Positions 45,629 to 56,855 of a stretch of DNA of 64,000 nucleotides are shown piece after piece; within the stretch, counting starts at the first letter, position 1; the number at the start of each line of letters is the position of its first letter. Made by a program: the position numbers and the translations under genes. The stretch lies in assembly GCA_026874595.1 (NCBI GenBank), contig CM049315.1, positions 38,334,164 to 38,398,163 on the forward strand, read 5' to 3'. The notes beneath the pieces are model-generated. The model was given only the letters and a program-made list of their open reading frames with translations, did no database searches and was not told where the DNA came from. Origin of the DNA: Sipunculus nudus. Its lineage: Eukaryota; Annelida; Sipuncula; Golfingiida; Sipunculidae.

Positions 45629-48600
45629 GAAACATACACTTGCTATGTATGACGCTGCATCAATGTTTCGCGTAAATGGAAAATATTCTCATTCGTTATG
45701 CTCCAGGAGTTCACGTTTTGTTTTAACAAACGGACGGTACTTAGAACCCAGTTGAAAATAACTAATATCTCTTTTCTCTACAGTAAGTGCCCATACATTA
45801 GGACATACTGATCATTCAGCAGTAAATTTGGTCCCAGTGGAGTAGCATGTATTGGTTATCTGGTTACTTCAAGCTACACAAGGAACATAAGCCTGAACGT
45901 GTTTAGACAGATCTGTCCAAGGAAACGTAGGGAAAACTCTCAATGGGGAACCATGCGAATCATTCACGGATTATATACTGTTGCAAAAATTTTCCATGCT
46001 GTTCAAGGCTCTTCAACGACTATAGTATAGTTTTTGAAAAAGTAAAACCTCGAGCAATCGATGAAAATCCTTTGGAGACACAAGCCTTAGTTTATGAAAT
46101 GTGCCTTTGGGTCAGGTACAAACGCAGCCAAACAGCTCAGACAGGTGGACAGCACCTGTGTTGAAGATGGTTTCGGATTCAACCACTACTCTCAACCCGA
46201 CTGCAAGTGACATGCACCACCATGATTTTGTTGAAGCAGGTATCTTTTTTTCGCGGACAATCTAAAAGAAAAACTTCATGGGAAATTATTTCTTGACCAA
46301 ATCCATTAACTATTTTGAGACCTGGAAAAACTTTTAATGTTTGATCTCGAGGTAAAACTAATTTCATATAGTAAAACTAAAAACATATTATAATAGTTCT
46401 TTTAGTATTCAATCATTAATTTGCACCTTAAAGTCCAGGCTCTAAGGCTAATACAAAACTCGAAATGCAAACAAAGAGGAAAACTGAAAAAAAAAATATT
46501 ATAACATGCCAGACCTTGTGTTTTGAAACTAGACTGTTCAGCCGACATAATATTTATGTTCGATGTTATTATTCAATGAGTTAGTATGACAATATATTTC
46601 AGATCCATTTCATATTGCAATGAGTAAAACAATCTACATGGTGCATTCAGACCCAAAGCATGAGCAATACAAAGACAACTGATATAGACCCTAATAAAAC
46701 ATAGAGCTAAACTGATATTATTTAGTATTCTGAATATAAGCATCCTATAAGCAGTGTCTGGATCAATATCCAACTCTCCCTCTTTGACCCCGATGAGTCA
46801 AATAGGCACCTGCTTCAGTCCTTAGGTAATCATTTTTTTTTAATTTTCAGGAGAAATGATGTTAAGTCTACCTCGCGCTTTATTTGGAATCTTTCAAAGG
46901 ATTTATTATGAGTAATAATTTAGTTATATGTTAGCCATATTCTGCTCATGGCAGGTCTTATTGCTCTCTATATTTGTATTTTAATCTATCATTTTATCAA
47001 GACAGACAGGGAGTGTTCGGTGTAAGAAAATTCCTTGATTTCGATATCGTCTCACAGAATAATTTAGACTGATTATTACTTCCGCAAAGCCCAGGGGCGG
47101 GGGTTATGTTTTTGGCAGCGTATGTTTGCCTGTGTGTCTGTAACCACGATAACTTTAATATGATAACTGGGCAATAATACTAGGAAATACATGATTAAAT
47201 TTATGGGCAATCCATGCGCAAATAATTTCAGAATGCGCTCTATTGTTTTATGGAGGAGGGGGGGGGGGTTCTATTGCATATGTTTTACACAGGGTCGTAG
47301 CAGGTGAGGACATGGCAATATTTGGAGTGCGAGTGGTGACATCATAGAGGAAAATGACGTCACTCCATGTGTTTGTGCCGCATTCCTGAAAGGTGTCAGA
47401 CTGTCATTAGATCAAAGTACAGCAATAGGACCACGATTGCTGTTCGTTGATTTTATAGTCCCTGGCCCTGTTGTAATCAGAAAGTAAATAAATTAAGCTC
47501 CCCTTACCACCCCCACCCCCACACCCCCACGAGAGATGGGCACAAAAACCCGACTTTGGCAAGGCCGAGATGTATCTACTGGAGTACGCTTTTTAACGTA
47601 GACATGGAAATTCCCCTTTTCAACGTCACCTGTTGGTAGAGAAGTGACAACTTTCAAACGCACATAAGACTAAGTATATACAGTTATTATCATATTCATT
47701 CAACTGTTTTGTTATCATCATCTTACAATTAAAATATAAAAAAATGTGGTTAGAACGTGTTTTCTAACAGAACGATGCCATTTATTCGTGACATTTGATA
47801 CAGCCAGGCGTAAAATATACTATAAAGCCCACACATAAAAATAAGTAATAACTTATAATTAGTTATAACGGACATTTCATTATTTTAGTTAAACTACGTG
47901 GTAAAATTGATTGTTTAATGTCATGACAACTGGAAATAGTGAGTATGAAGTTCTTCCATTAAGATTTAAGGATTTTTTGTGCATGATAATATTTATAATC
48001 AAGTTTCTAAGAATCAATGAAATATATATTTGCAGGTAAATCTGCATTTCTGATGATTTAACTGTTACTCAATTTATTTTATAATGAAATAGTCTGGTTA
48101 AAATGTCTGGTTAGTTCATTTCAAATGGACTTCTTCATGTTTTATGAATAAACGGTAGACATTCTCTCCTTATTATGCGTACCCTTTTCACGTGCAGACG
48201 TAGCATGGACTGTCAGATGTTCAAAAGTAATACAAAGAATTATTTCGTTCAGGTTCTTATAGCTTTGCCTTGGCTTCGAGGGCCATTTCTTCAGTAGTAA
48301 CGTGTAAGATTCTTTAGCTAACGTTACGGAATGAGGAATGCGTGTTGAGAGATTTCATATGAACCTGCACGGCGGCATGCATTTATTTTCTATGTGCTGC
48401 CCCTAGATACTATCCGGAAACTTATAAAAAATCGCTACCTGTAGTGATCGTTATGCCGGAGTTATCTCACCTTCTTAATTTCTCAATACGTGTACCGATT
48501 TTATATGCATTATAAACTGATTTTGATTAAATCCTCAGGATGGCTCGGCAATGATCGAAGGAAAAATTGATTTAATTTTGATACGGAAAATATTCTTGAT

Positions 48601-50503
48601 CCAGAATATTTCAAAGGAAAATGCTGCTTATCTGAATTGGGGGTAATAATTGCTTGGCGGAGGTCTGGGCTCTCTGAGTGCTTTTCTAGTTAATTATGGT
48701 TCGTGTTTCTATTGTGTGCGCCAGTATAACATTAAACCATTCTTTGTTTTTAACCTGCGTGCTTTCTGTGTGCTTGTTTGTGAATACCCCTGTACGTTGC
48801 CGATATGCGTCCAAGCTTTCGGTTCACCGGTTTGATCCAAAACACCGGTTTTTTTCCAGAACGGAGGGGGGGGGGGGGGGAGCATTTTATATAAATATTA
48901 ATTTGGGCGCAAAAGGTTGCAGCTATGCCTAAGATATTTGATAACAGAAATGAGGTCTGACGATGTATTCAAACACATCAATTGTCACATCTTGCTATTG
49001 ATTGAATTTCATTGTTGTCATTGATGCCATTGCAACACTTTTCCATTAAATGATGTTGATGGCAACCTGCATTTGTTTACAGACTTGACATTATGTACAA
49101 ACACATTATGTATAACTGTTATGTTTTAAAAAAAATTAAATTTCCGATTTGAATGAACTTGATATAGATTATGCTTATTTCATCCATTCCTGCCCTACTT
49201 CCATAAATTAAAATACCTTGCGTAAGTTGCAAATATCTGGTGTCACCGTGACACAAGGGCTAACATAAAAAATTTGGATAATTGCAGTTTTACCTAAGTT
49301 CCACTCTTATTGTTGTATTATGAAAACCATAAATAGGTAACAATAAAAAAAGGATATTTTTCCTATAATGTACATCAGCTGTTTTTTCAGACGGTTGCTT
49401 CATCTACATTTATATACTTAACAACTAGGAATACGTTGGAATACACGTACTATTTAAATCATGTGTTCAGTGAAATTAAATAATGACACTTTCTTCAAAT
49501 GGCAGAACAACTATATTTTGAAAACAGTGTCATTATGGTAACAACAAATCGAGAAATGAATTTTCTAGGTCATATTACCAAAGAACTCAAGTACTGTTAG
49601 ACCCTTTATGTCAAATGTTATGGTTAATTTGGAAGTTTTGCTATCTATGTATTATTCTGGGGCCATTTTGATTTATGCTAAATAGCCAAAATTTCCTTAG
49701 CTGACAGCGGTCTAACCAACATATTTTATTTCAATTGATATTCACCAGTTATCCACATATTTTTGTCAGCCCTCACAGAAGCGTCAGCTAGCTGTTTTGG
49801 TAACGAGAAAAATCAGTCTTATCAACAAATATTCTCACATTTTTGTAATAGAAGTCACCATATTTTGTCACATTTTTTATAATTTTGCATGCCTTTATGA
49901 TATTGACCGATACACTGACCAGCGTTGTCTGTTTCTCAAAGGTTTGTTTTTGTATGACACAAAAAATATAAACTTGTTTGAGAAAAGAAAATGTTGAAGT
50001 ATGTCAAAGTGGAGAATTTCCAAAATAAATATACACAGATATTCATTTAAAGAACTCCTGTTGGTTTGGTATAGTTGGTATGAAAATGTGATTACGCAAT
50101 TAACATAAACAGCTGGCCTAGTCAGTCCACATTCTGATATCACAATCCTCCATCTACAGATACAGAGAATGGTTTAGAAAATATTTGACAAATTTCGGAT
50201 GTAGTAATTTGTTGCATCAACTGATATAAAAATCAACCAAATGCACCGAGCATTCATTTTCTTTCCTCCATCAACCTTATGACTCAGAACATGAATTCCC
50301 ATGTCCTTGTTGCCGGAATCTTGAAACCTACATAAGGTTAGGCGCTATACATAAACACCTCTTCAGATAGATAAACGAACTGGGTTGTTAGTATATTCTT
50401 TTGAAGAAATCTTCAAGGGTCATCTATACTGGCTATCAAAGATTATGTGAGGACATCAAGTAAAATATAAACTCTGTGTTCTTGATCCGGCACCCCGCTA
50501 TAC
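45629..50503. other. No gene recognised; two poly-G runs
   Basis: G runs lie at 47258-47268 and 48866-48880. Open frames at 45943-46164, 48650-48932 and 49797-50143 lack domains. Confidence 0.45.
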
Positions 50504-50719
50504 ATGAACAACATCAGATCAACTTCTGTTCTTCTATTAGTAATTCATATATTTGGTTTAGCGGGTGCAATGCAATTGAAGAATTCTCTTTGGTCGCCCT
50601 GGTTTCTTACTGAAATCTCCCGTGCAAAGTTGCACGTGTTTTCTGGAGGAGGGAAAGTAATTGACCAAAATCGCACCTTTTCAGTCCTCCGAGGTCCTAC
50701 TTGCCGGAGAACCAAATAG
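50504..50719 (+). CDS. Possible short secreted peptide or leader exon
   Basis: ATG at 50504 starts MNNIRSTSVLLLVIHIFGLAGA, a good signal peptide. The frame stays open for 71 codons to a TAG, ending GPTCRRTK. Alternatively, translation uses only the leader, and a weak donor (GTGCAA) after GLAG would leave phase 1, as in the other leader exons. In that case it could serve the lectin exon at 51696 or later ones. With a single Cys and no domain in the last 45 residues, a mature peptide is not convincing. I give the whole frame but favour a leader exon or a chance hydrophobic start. Confidence 0.35.
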   Translation: MNNIRSTSVLLLVIHIFGLAGAMQLKNSLWSPWFLTEISRAKLHVFSGGGKVIDQNRTFSVLRGPTCRRTK

Positions 50720-51114
50720 ACCGATTAAATGTATCGTAGGACACATATCGCAAAAGAAAAACTAATTGTTCTTCATTATTTTTTTAATTTGATTTCTTTT
50801 TCTTTGAATTGCTTAGGTATGTATTTAGGAACCAACAACTTTATCCAGCTGCAACATGACTATAGGTATTATTTTGCCGCCCTTTCGGTTCATTAGCTGA
50901 TTAATACCTTTTTTACTTTGTAAAGATTCGTTTGTCAGTCAGTTAGATACGGATGCTTATAGGAGAATGACACTCTCTTACATTACAAAGTCGGTTATCT
51001 GAATAACAACTTTTGTCTAACAACATTATATACCCGGCAGTTGGACCGATCCATTAATCAATGGCCGCAACAAGTTCTACTTCCTTGAACTGGGTATAAG
51101 CTTCTTAACATGCG

Positions 51115-51183
<69 letters not shown>

Positions 51184-51481
51184 AAGGCCCAGATGTAACG
51201 ATCGATCTGTGTAATAGTCATTTTATGAAATTGCTAAACAATTCGGGAAACAATCGACAATAAGTTGGCAAGGAAAGCACACATCATAAGTAATTACCAG
51301 TGAGAAGCTTCTAGCTACAAGGAAACCCTACACAAATGTATTAGCTGAGCAGGGGACTAAGACTAAGAAATTAATGAAGATTTTAGTCATTTCACGTAAT
51401 GACCGGTGGTCACAGGTTTTACTCGAAATGACTAAAAGTTTGGGCATTTCATAAATTGACTGATAACGCAGATTAACTGTA

Positions 51482-51514
<33 letters not shown>

Positions 51515-51695
51515 CTACCTAACAATGAAGCCCTCCGCTTCGAAGGCTCGTGTATTAATAAACAAATAAGTCTATCAAAAGGCGTCCCTCTTTCCCTTTT
51601 CTGATATATATATATTTCCATATATATATGTATATATAAAACAGTATGAATATATTTTATAATTATGTTTTTATTACACTTTTATATTTTATTAG
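50720..51695. other. No exon; two (TA)n tracts and a retroelement-like tail
   Basis: A (TA)n tract of about 31 units lies at 51119-51180. A CA/TA tract at 51482-51514 is followed by the repeat annotated at 51515. Confidence 0.6.
51515..51625 (+). repeat. Retroelement tail-like repeat
   Basis: CCTAACAATGAAGCC, CGCTTCGAAGG and AAATAAGTCTATC resemble 18955-19040. The AGC...GCT hairpin next to GAAGG recalls a decayed hammerhead core. Pyrimidine-rich sequence and a TA tract follow. Confidence 0.45.
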
Positions 51696-51857
51696 AGGAG
51701 CTGATGTGGCAAGACGGGACTGTAGTCACGTTCAATTGCTTTCCTTCTTATAAACGTCCACTCGGCAAGACGCGAGGTTTCTTCAAGAAAGGTGACGTTT
51801 GTGAATGGGACAGTACAGATGGATACACTGGAAGATATTTCTTATGTGAAAAACAAG
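51696..51857 (+). CDS. C-type lectin domain, second-half exon
   Basis: An acceptor (TTTTATTAG) and a donor (GTAAAT) bound 162 nt in phase 1-1. The exon encodes ELMWQDGT, a Cys in TFNCFPSY, then GDVCEWD and the end YFLCEKQ. The Trp-Asp-Gly turn, the two middle Cys and the terminal Cys fit the C-terminal half of a CTLD. As in the sister exons, the sugar-binding WND is replaced by a C-E-W. It is long relative to the 2170 exon because of an inserted basic loop (KRPLGKTRG). Joining to the next first-half exon (56649) in phase would give CEKQA followed by INNSCP, a natural linker between tandem CTLDs; ending here would need an unseen 3' exon. Confidence 0.9.
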
Positions 51858-51924
51858 GTAAATAAAATTCTCTATATTTGTGAGAGAGAGATATGGAATA
51901 TGAATTCGAATTAAATTGATTATA

Positions 51925-51951
51925 TCTCTCTCGCTTCACTCTCTCTCTCGT

Positions 51952-52022
<71 letters not shown>
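51925..52022. repeat. (CT)n/(TA)n microsatellite
   Basis: A CTCTCT tract of about 70 bp passes directly into about 11 TA units. Confidence 0.95.
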
Positions 52023-52023
<1 letters not shown>

Positions 52024-52297
52024 CAAACAACAGGAATAAAAAGTGGACTGTATAATCGGAGTAATATGGAATCAGTCTGTCTGTGATGATAATTTGATAA
52101 TTGTTGTTCAATGGTTGTTCGCTCTATTTATATAAATGGAATTTTTATTTAGGTTCCATTCACATCTTAACTAAAAATTGATATATCATGCATATATCAA
52201 TAGAAATAGAAAATCCAGGAACACGGATTATAGACCAATTCATGTTATATAACAGGTAATCATAAAAGTTTTGCATTCAAAAATTCTTACTGCGCAA

Positions 52298-52456
52298 CAG
52301 TGGGAGCAGAGCATGACTATATTATTTGAGAACATCATAAATAGGTCTATTGGATGAATTTTTCTCAAGACATGTGTGATCAATGCATTTTTAAACAATC
52401 ACCCAACATTTGAACCTAAGTACAAGTATCAGTTATACAAACATCATTTCTGAGAG
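52298..52456. repeat. 159-bp direct repeat, copy A
   Basis: Identical, as far as I can read, to 54595-54753, from CAGTGGGAGCAGAG to CATTTCTGAGAG. Flanks differ on both sides. Confidence 0.9.
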
Positions 52457-54594
52457 ACAGTGAATTGTCTGTACGCCGAAAAGTTATTCCAAGTAAAGCC
52501 ACCGGTCCTATGTACAAGAAAGTTAAGCCATCAAAGATTTATGGAAATGGAAAATTTATGCAGATTCGCTGAAGTGACTCCCAGTTATGTGCACAGACAC
52601 ATGCAGAACATGTAGGTGACTCTAGCAGTTTTATATAAATTAGAATACTACTCGAGATCTATGGACATGCATAATATCAGGCTGATAAGTGAGATCCCTT
52701 TCCATAAATACGCAGAAACGAACACTGCGCAAAAGAAGTAGGTGGCGCCACCTAACTTGTGTAGGAGAAAGTTATCAAAAGTACATGGACAGGCAAAATT
52801 TTAGGCCTATAATATCAAATCAGTCCTTTTTGGGTTTTTAACTAAATCTTTCTGCATTAGCCTCTAAATCTTTCTGCTAATTAGAGAGAGCAGTTCCATG
52901 GTACAGCAGTATGTTTTTCATGCTATACAGCAAGAAAACGTGGTGTTCTGAAAGCATCTCTGGCGCATGATCCTTCATTTCGAATGCAAACGTTCTGTTG
53001 TTAATCAAATTTTGTTGTCAATATGCAAATTTAAATCCCAAATTAGAATAGATTATCCGTTGATGCGTCAAGTTTATAAATTCAAAGGAGGGAGCAGAAT
53101 TCGTGAAAGACAGATCAGAAGAGGATCCCCTGACTGACTTTGGCCAAAAATTACATGTTTCCGCCGGCTGATACTTTGCGTGTTGCGGTGACCCAAGGAC
53201 CCAATACACCAGGTATCACTGTGCTGGATCTGTCATTTAAGCTTAGGCAACTGGACATTAGGCGCAAATCTGCTGATATAGGTTCTTGTAAATGGATTCA
53301 CAAGGACCGTAATATCCATCCATGAAAGATAATCAGAGGAGAAGAAGGTATTTAGAAAACTAGCCTTATTTAGGAAGTGTCGCGCATGCGCCAGATTGAA
53401 CCGCTGGTCACACTACCTTGTTAGGGTAAAATGACAAACGAGGACTGTGTTTTACCCAAACGCAGAACTATAGCAAGGTGTTAAACAGGCTGATGGGAGA
53501 TACTAAGACTGCATTCCTTTGTATAAAGCAACAGCAAACTGATAGTGTGAAAGAATAGGCATAATATTACTTCTGGCGGTCTCCCTTAAAATCGGGTTGC
53601 TTACCAGTTACTTGTTCTTATGTACTCCGCTTGATGTGAAACTCGTTCAAGGCAGCACTCGTGGGAGTAAAACAATCCTAAGCTCTATCTTGTCCTGCAA
53701 GCAATCAAGTTCCGGTTCATAAATGAGTTTATGTTAACTGCTTTTGCAATATATATACATGTATGTACAACAAATACCTCAATGAATTGCATTTCCTCAC
53801 CATCAGCAGTTGCTGTTTTTTTTAATAAATTTGGCAAACAAGTGACGCTACTTGCAAGCATATAGCACGTGTGTCATAAAGGCTTCTTGCATTGATCTGT
53901 ATAGCGTGTGTCATAGCTATAGTGTGATGAGATGATCAAAATATGTAGAGTAGTGCAGGTTAGTGCTTGCTCTAATCTGATTAGATTAGCCTATAACATA
54001 TTCAGCTGCAGCCGCTGCGTACCCTCATTGAACAGGGAACCGATTGCTTGAGCCTGACCTGACGCAACAAAAACTTTATAATGGTTTAAAGAGACACCAC
54101 GCATCGGCTGTGTGCTTGGCCGCCCAAGACAAAGCTACATGGGATACAAGAGGAATATGGTCCCAAGAAATGAGAGGAAAAGAAGCGTCATCGTGTGGAC
54201 CCTTTGTCCTACACCGACCAAACCCCAAAATGGGTTAAACAGTTGAACAGTCGAAATCCATCAACCGATGAAGACACTGGAGGAAGACACTCGAAGCAAA
54301 CCTGCAACTTCGGAAAAATAATACAACTTTCCCAGTTTGCTCGACTTTCTTAAGATTATCTACAGTTGCGAAGTGTGGGACCAGTATTAGGGACAATTTA
54401 CTTTAGCATAAAAGCGCCATTGCGCCCGCTCAAATGACACACCCAGGTCTATCACCAACCAAGCCGTTGATTCCGGTACAGTAAAATAGATAAATAAAAT
54501 ACCAGAAGGAAGATATCATTGAAAGCTTAAATTTCGATCCTGCTTGCAGGCTATCGAGGTGAAAAGGTCGCCTGGAAACGAAACGATAACATTA
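52457..54594. other. No gene recognised; diverged repeat blocks
   Basis: Loosely related blocks (AAGAAAGTTAAGCC, GAGAAAGTTATC) suggest old transposon material. Open frames at 53018-53325 and 54044-54238 have no domain. Confidence 0.4.
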
Positions 54595-54753
54595 CAGTGG
54601 GAGCAGAGCATGACTATATTATTTGAGAACATCATAAATAGGTCTATTGGATGAATTTTTCTCAAGACATGTGTGATCAATGCATTTTTAAACAATCACC
54701 CAACATTTGAACCTAAGTACAAGTATCAGTTATACAAACATCATTTCTGAGAG
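54595..54753. repeat. 159-bp direct repeat, copy B
   Basis: Identical to 52298-52456, 2.3 kb away and in the same orientation. A recent duplication or two insertions of one short element. Confidence 0.9.
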
Positions 54754-56648
54754 GAGGACAGGAGCTTCGGTAAATTCGACTATGAAAAGATAATTTTCAT
54801 TCTATACTTCGGCCAGACGCAAGCAGCGGGCGCGTCAAAGAACAATAAAGAGAGAAGGATGATGCCGACCTGCCTCACAAGGGTTAAATCTTGCTAAATA
54901 GAGGTCATACAGCAACTGCATACAGCACGAAGTCGCAAAGAACGACATTGCTGCTATCAATTATGACGTGCGTTTTACAGGGAATCCAACCTAGATATAA
55001 CACTTATCTAAAAATAATGGTACAAGCCGGGGACCATGAGACGCATTTAAAACGATTGCTTCATGACCACTAGCTTAATAACATCCACGTTTGATTAAAT
55101 TCCAGCTGATGGGTCGAAAACCTGTAATTTAATCGGCTATCGCGCAACGAAATGGTCTTACGAAAAGTGTAGGCAGAGGCAGTGTGCATTTGTCGGTATA
55201 TACCATAATACAGCATATAAATCCAATGCCTAGTTCGATCTATCTTGCACCTGACCAATAATAATGAACAGTCGTCACAATTCACACACCTTACTCCAAG
55301 AGTGCACGGATAGCTACCAACGTCAGTAAGATGTTATTAGATTTATCATGTATATTTAAAATGTTAATGAAACAGTTCATATAAATAGGAGGTTCACTGG
55401 GATCTTGTACATATATTTTTATTTTATATTTCTAACCTAAAGCAACACTTTATGAGCCTCCCTTGGTGGTGGCAAAAGCATTCAAAGTAAGTTATTGTTT
55501 AACTCAAATACGTTCAGTAGCTTGACTATTTTGGTTTTGAAGGTTCGTGTCGTGAACAAGTTACCATTCAAAATGATTATCAATGTTTCGTTTTGAAATG
55601 CACAAAATTTGTACGCAATCCATATACTATTTTTTATTATAATTACATATATTTTATTATCAAGATGTATATATCTAAGGAAAATTGGTATGAGAGTAAT
55701 ATATTGAAAATTACGCTTCCATCTTGGAAAATGTGTTGATAAAGCACGACCAAAGCGGCTGGAAAATTGTGAAGAAGAAGGCTGCTTAATATTAGAAATT
55801 GAATTGTTACATCATATGAACGATAACAGGGACGATCAACGATAATGTGTATTATAGTGGCGACCAAAATAAAAAATTAAATTCAGAGGAAGAAATAATT
55901 TAAGAAAACAATATATGACACTGAAATTAAAAAAATGCGGAACTGTTCCTTGAACGTAGCTGGGATAATAAAGCTGAAATAACCATTTGCAATGGTGCCT
56001 GAAAAAACAACGGGGAACATAGAAGGGAAATACCATTGTTCCAAATACCACAAGTTGGGTACAGCTAAAGAAATGAAGGTAACTAGTGTCGGAACACCCT
56101 CTAAGTACAAGAAGTTAAAAAAAATCTCGGGGATTGGTTTAGAACTGAACCTGAATAATCCTTCACCAGACACCAAAGAAAATTTTGATAAAAAAGGTGA
56201 AGATCAAATACTTTTCCTGAAGTGAGAACAGCTCATAAAATATGACAGAACCGGTTACTAGATCACCCGATGCTTAACAGTTTAAATTAAAAGAAAAACA
56301 CCAAATGTGATTCCATCTTTCTAATCTAAATAAAGTTGACCAGATGAACATTTTCTTTTCCTTCAATCTTGTTCCTATAATGAAATGACTGCAGATCCTG
56401 AAATGGCAAAAGTGCTTACCTTGCATCCTGGCCCTTTAAAGTGATGCTGAATGTAGAAAAGGCTCTATATTGAAGTTTGTGTTGAAAATATCTTTAAATT
56501 TTGGTGAAAATCTGTCATCTACATTTCTTCCCCCTCGTCTCATTTATACTTTTTCATTAGGAGAAAAATTTTCGAATAAGACCTTAACTATGCAAACATG
56601 TTTAGTATTATCTAATATTCTATTTCTCTGCTGATTATTTTTCTCCAG
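54754..56648. other. Probable intron; no firm exon
   Basis: A possible 44-nt exon at 55443-55486 has good splice sites (acceptor CCTAAAG, donor GTAAGT), but its phases do not match the family, and I do not call it. Confidence 0.4.
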
Positions 56649-56855
56649 CGATAAACAACTCTTGTCCAAAAGAATGGACGAAAAATGAAACGAGATGCTA
56701 TCTACTACCGAGTGGTTTGAAGATGTACTGGCACGAGGCTCAAAAATATTGTAAAAGAAAGGAGAGTAACCTTGTGAGTATTGACAATGAAAAGGAAAAT
56801 TCGTTCGTGAATTCTTTCGACACAGATTTATGGATCGGTGCCAGAAGACCGCAGG
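56649..56855 (+). CDS. C-type lectin domain, first-half exon
   Basis: An acceptor (TTTTTCTCCAG) and a donor (GTAAGA) bound 207 nt in phase 1-1. The exon encodes INNSCPKEW, TRCYLLPSG, YWHEAQKYC, SNLVSIDNEKENSF and the end TDLWIGARRPQG. All four conserved N-terminal CTLD elements are present: the CP..W opening, RCY, W..A...C and WIGAR. It pairs naturally with the second-half exon at 59932, 3.1 kb downstream. No leader exon was found between 51857 and here, which favours this being an internal domain of a larger gene, unless a leader was missed. Confidence 0.92.

Noticed and set aside
45943-46164. 73-residue Cys-containing open frame
   Set aside because: No acceptor or donor in a matching phase and no domain pattern.
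55443-55486. Small exon with good splice sites between CTLD halves
   Set aside because: 44 nt changes the phase from 1 to 0, incompatible with the next CTLD exon. Too short to judge by content.
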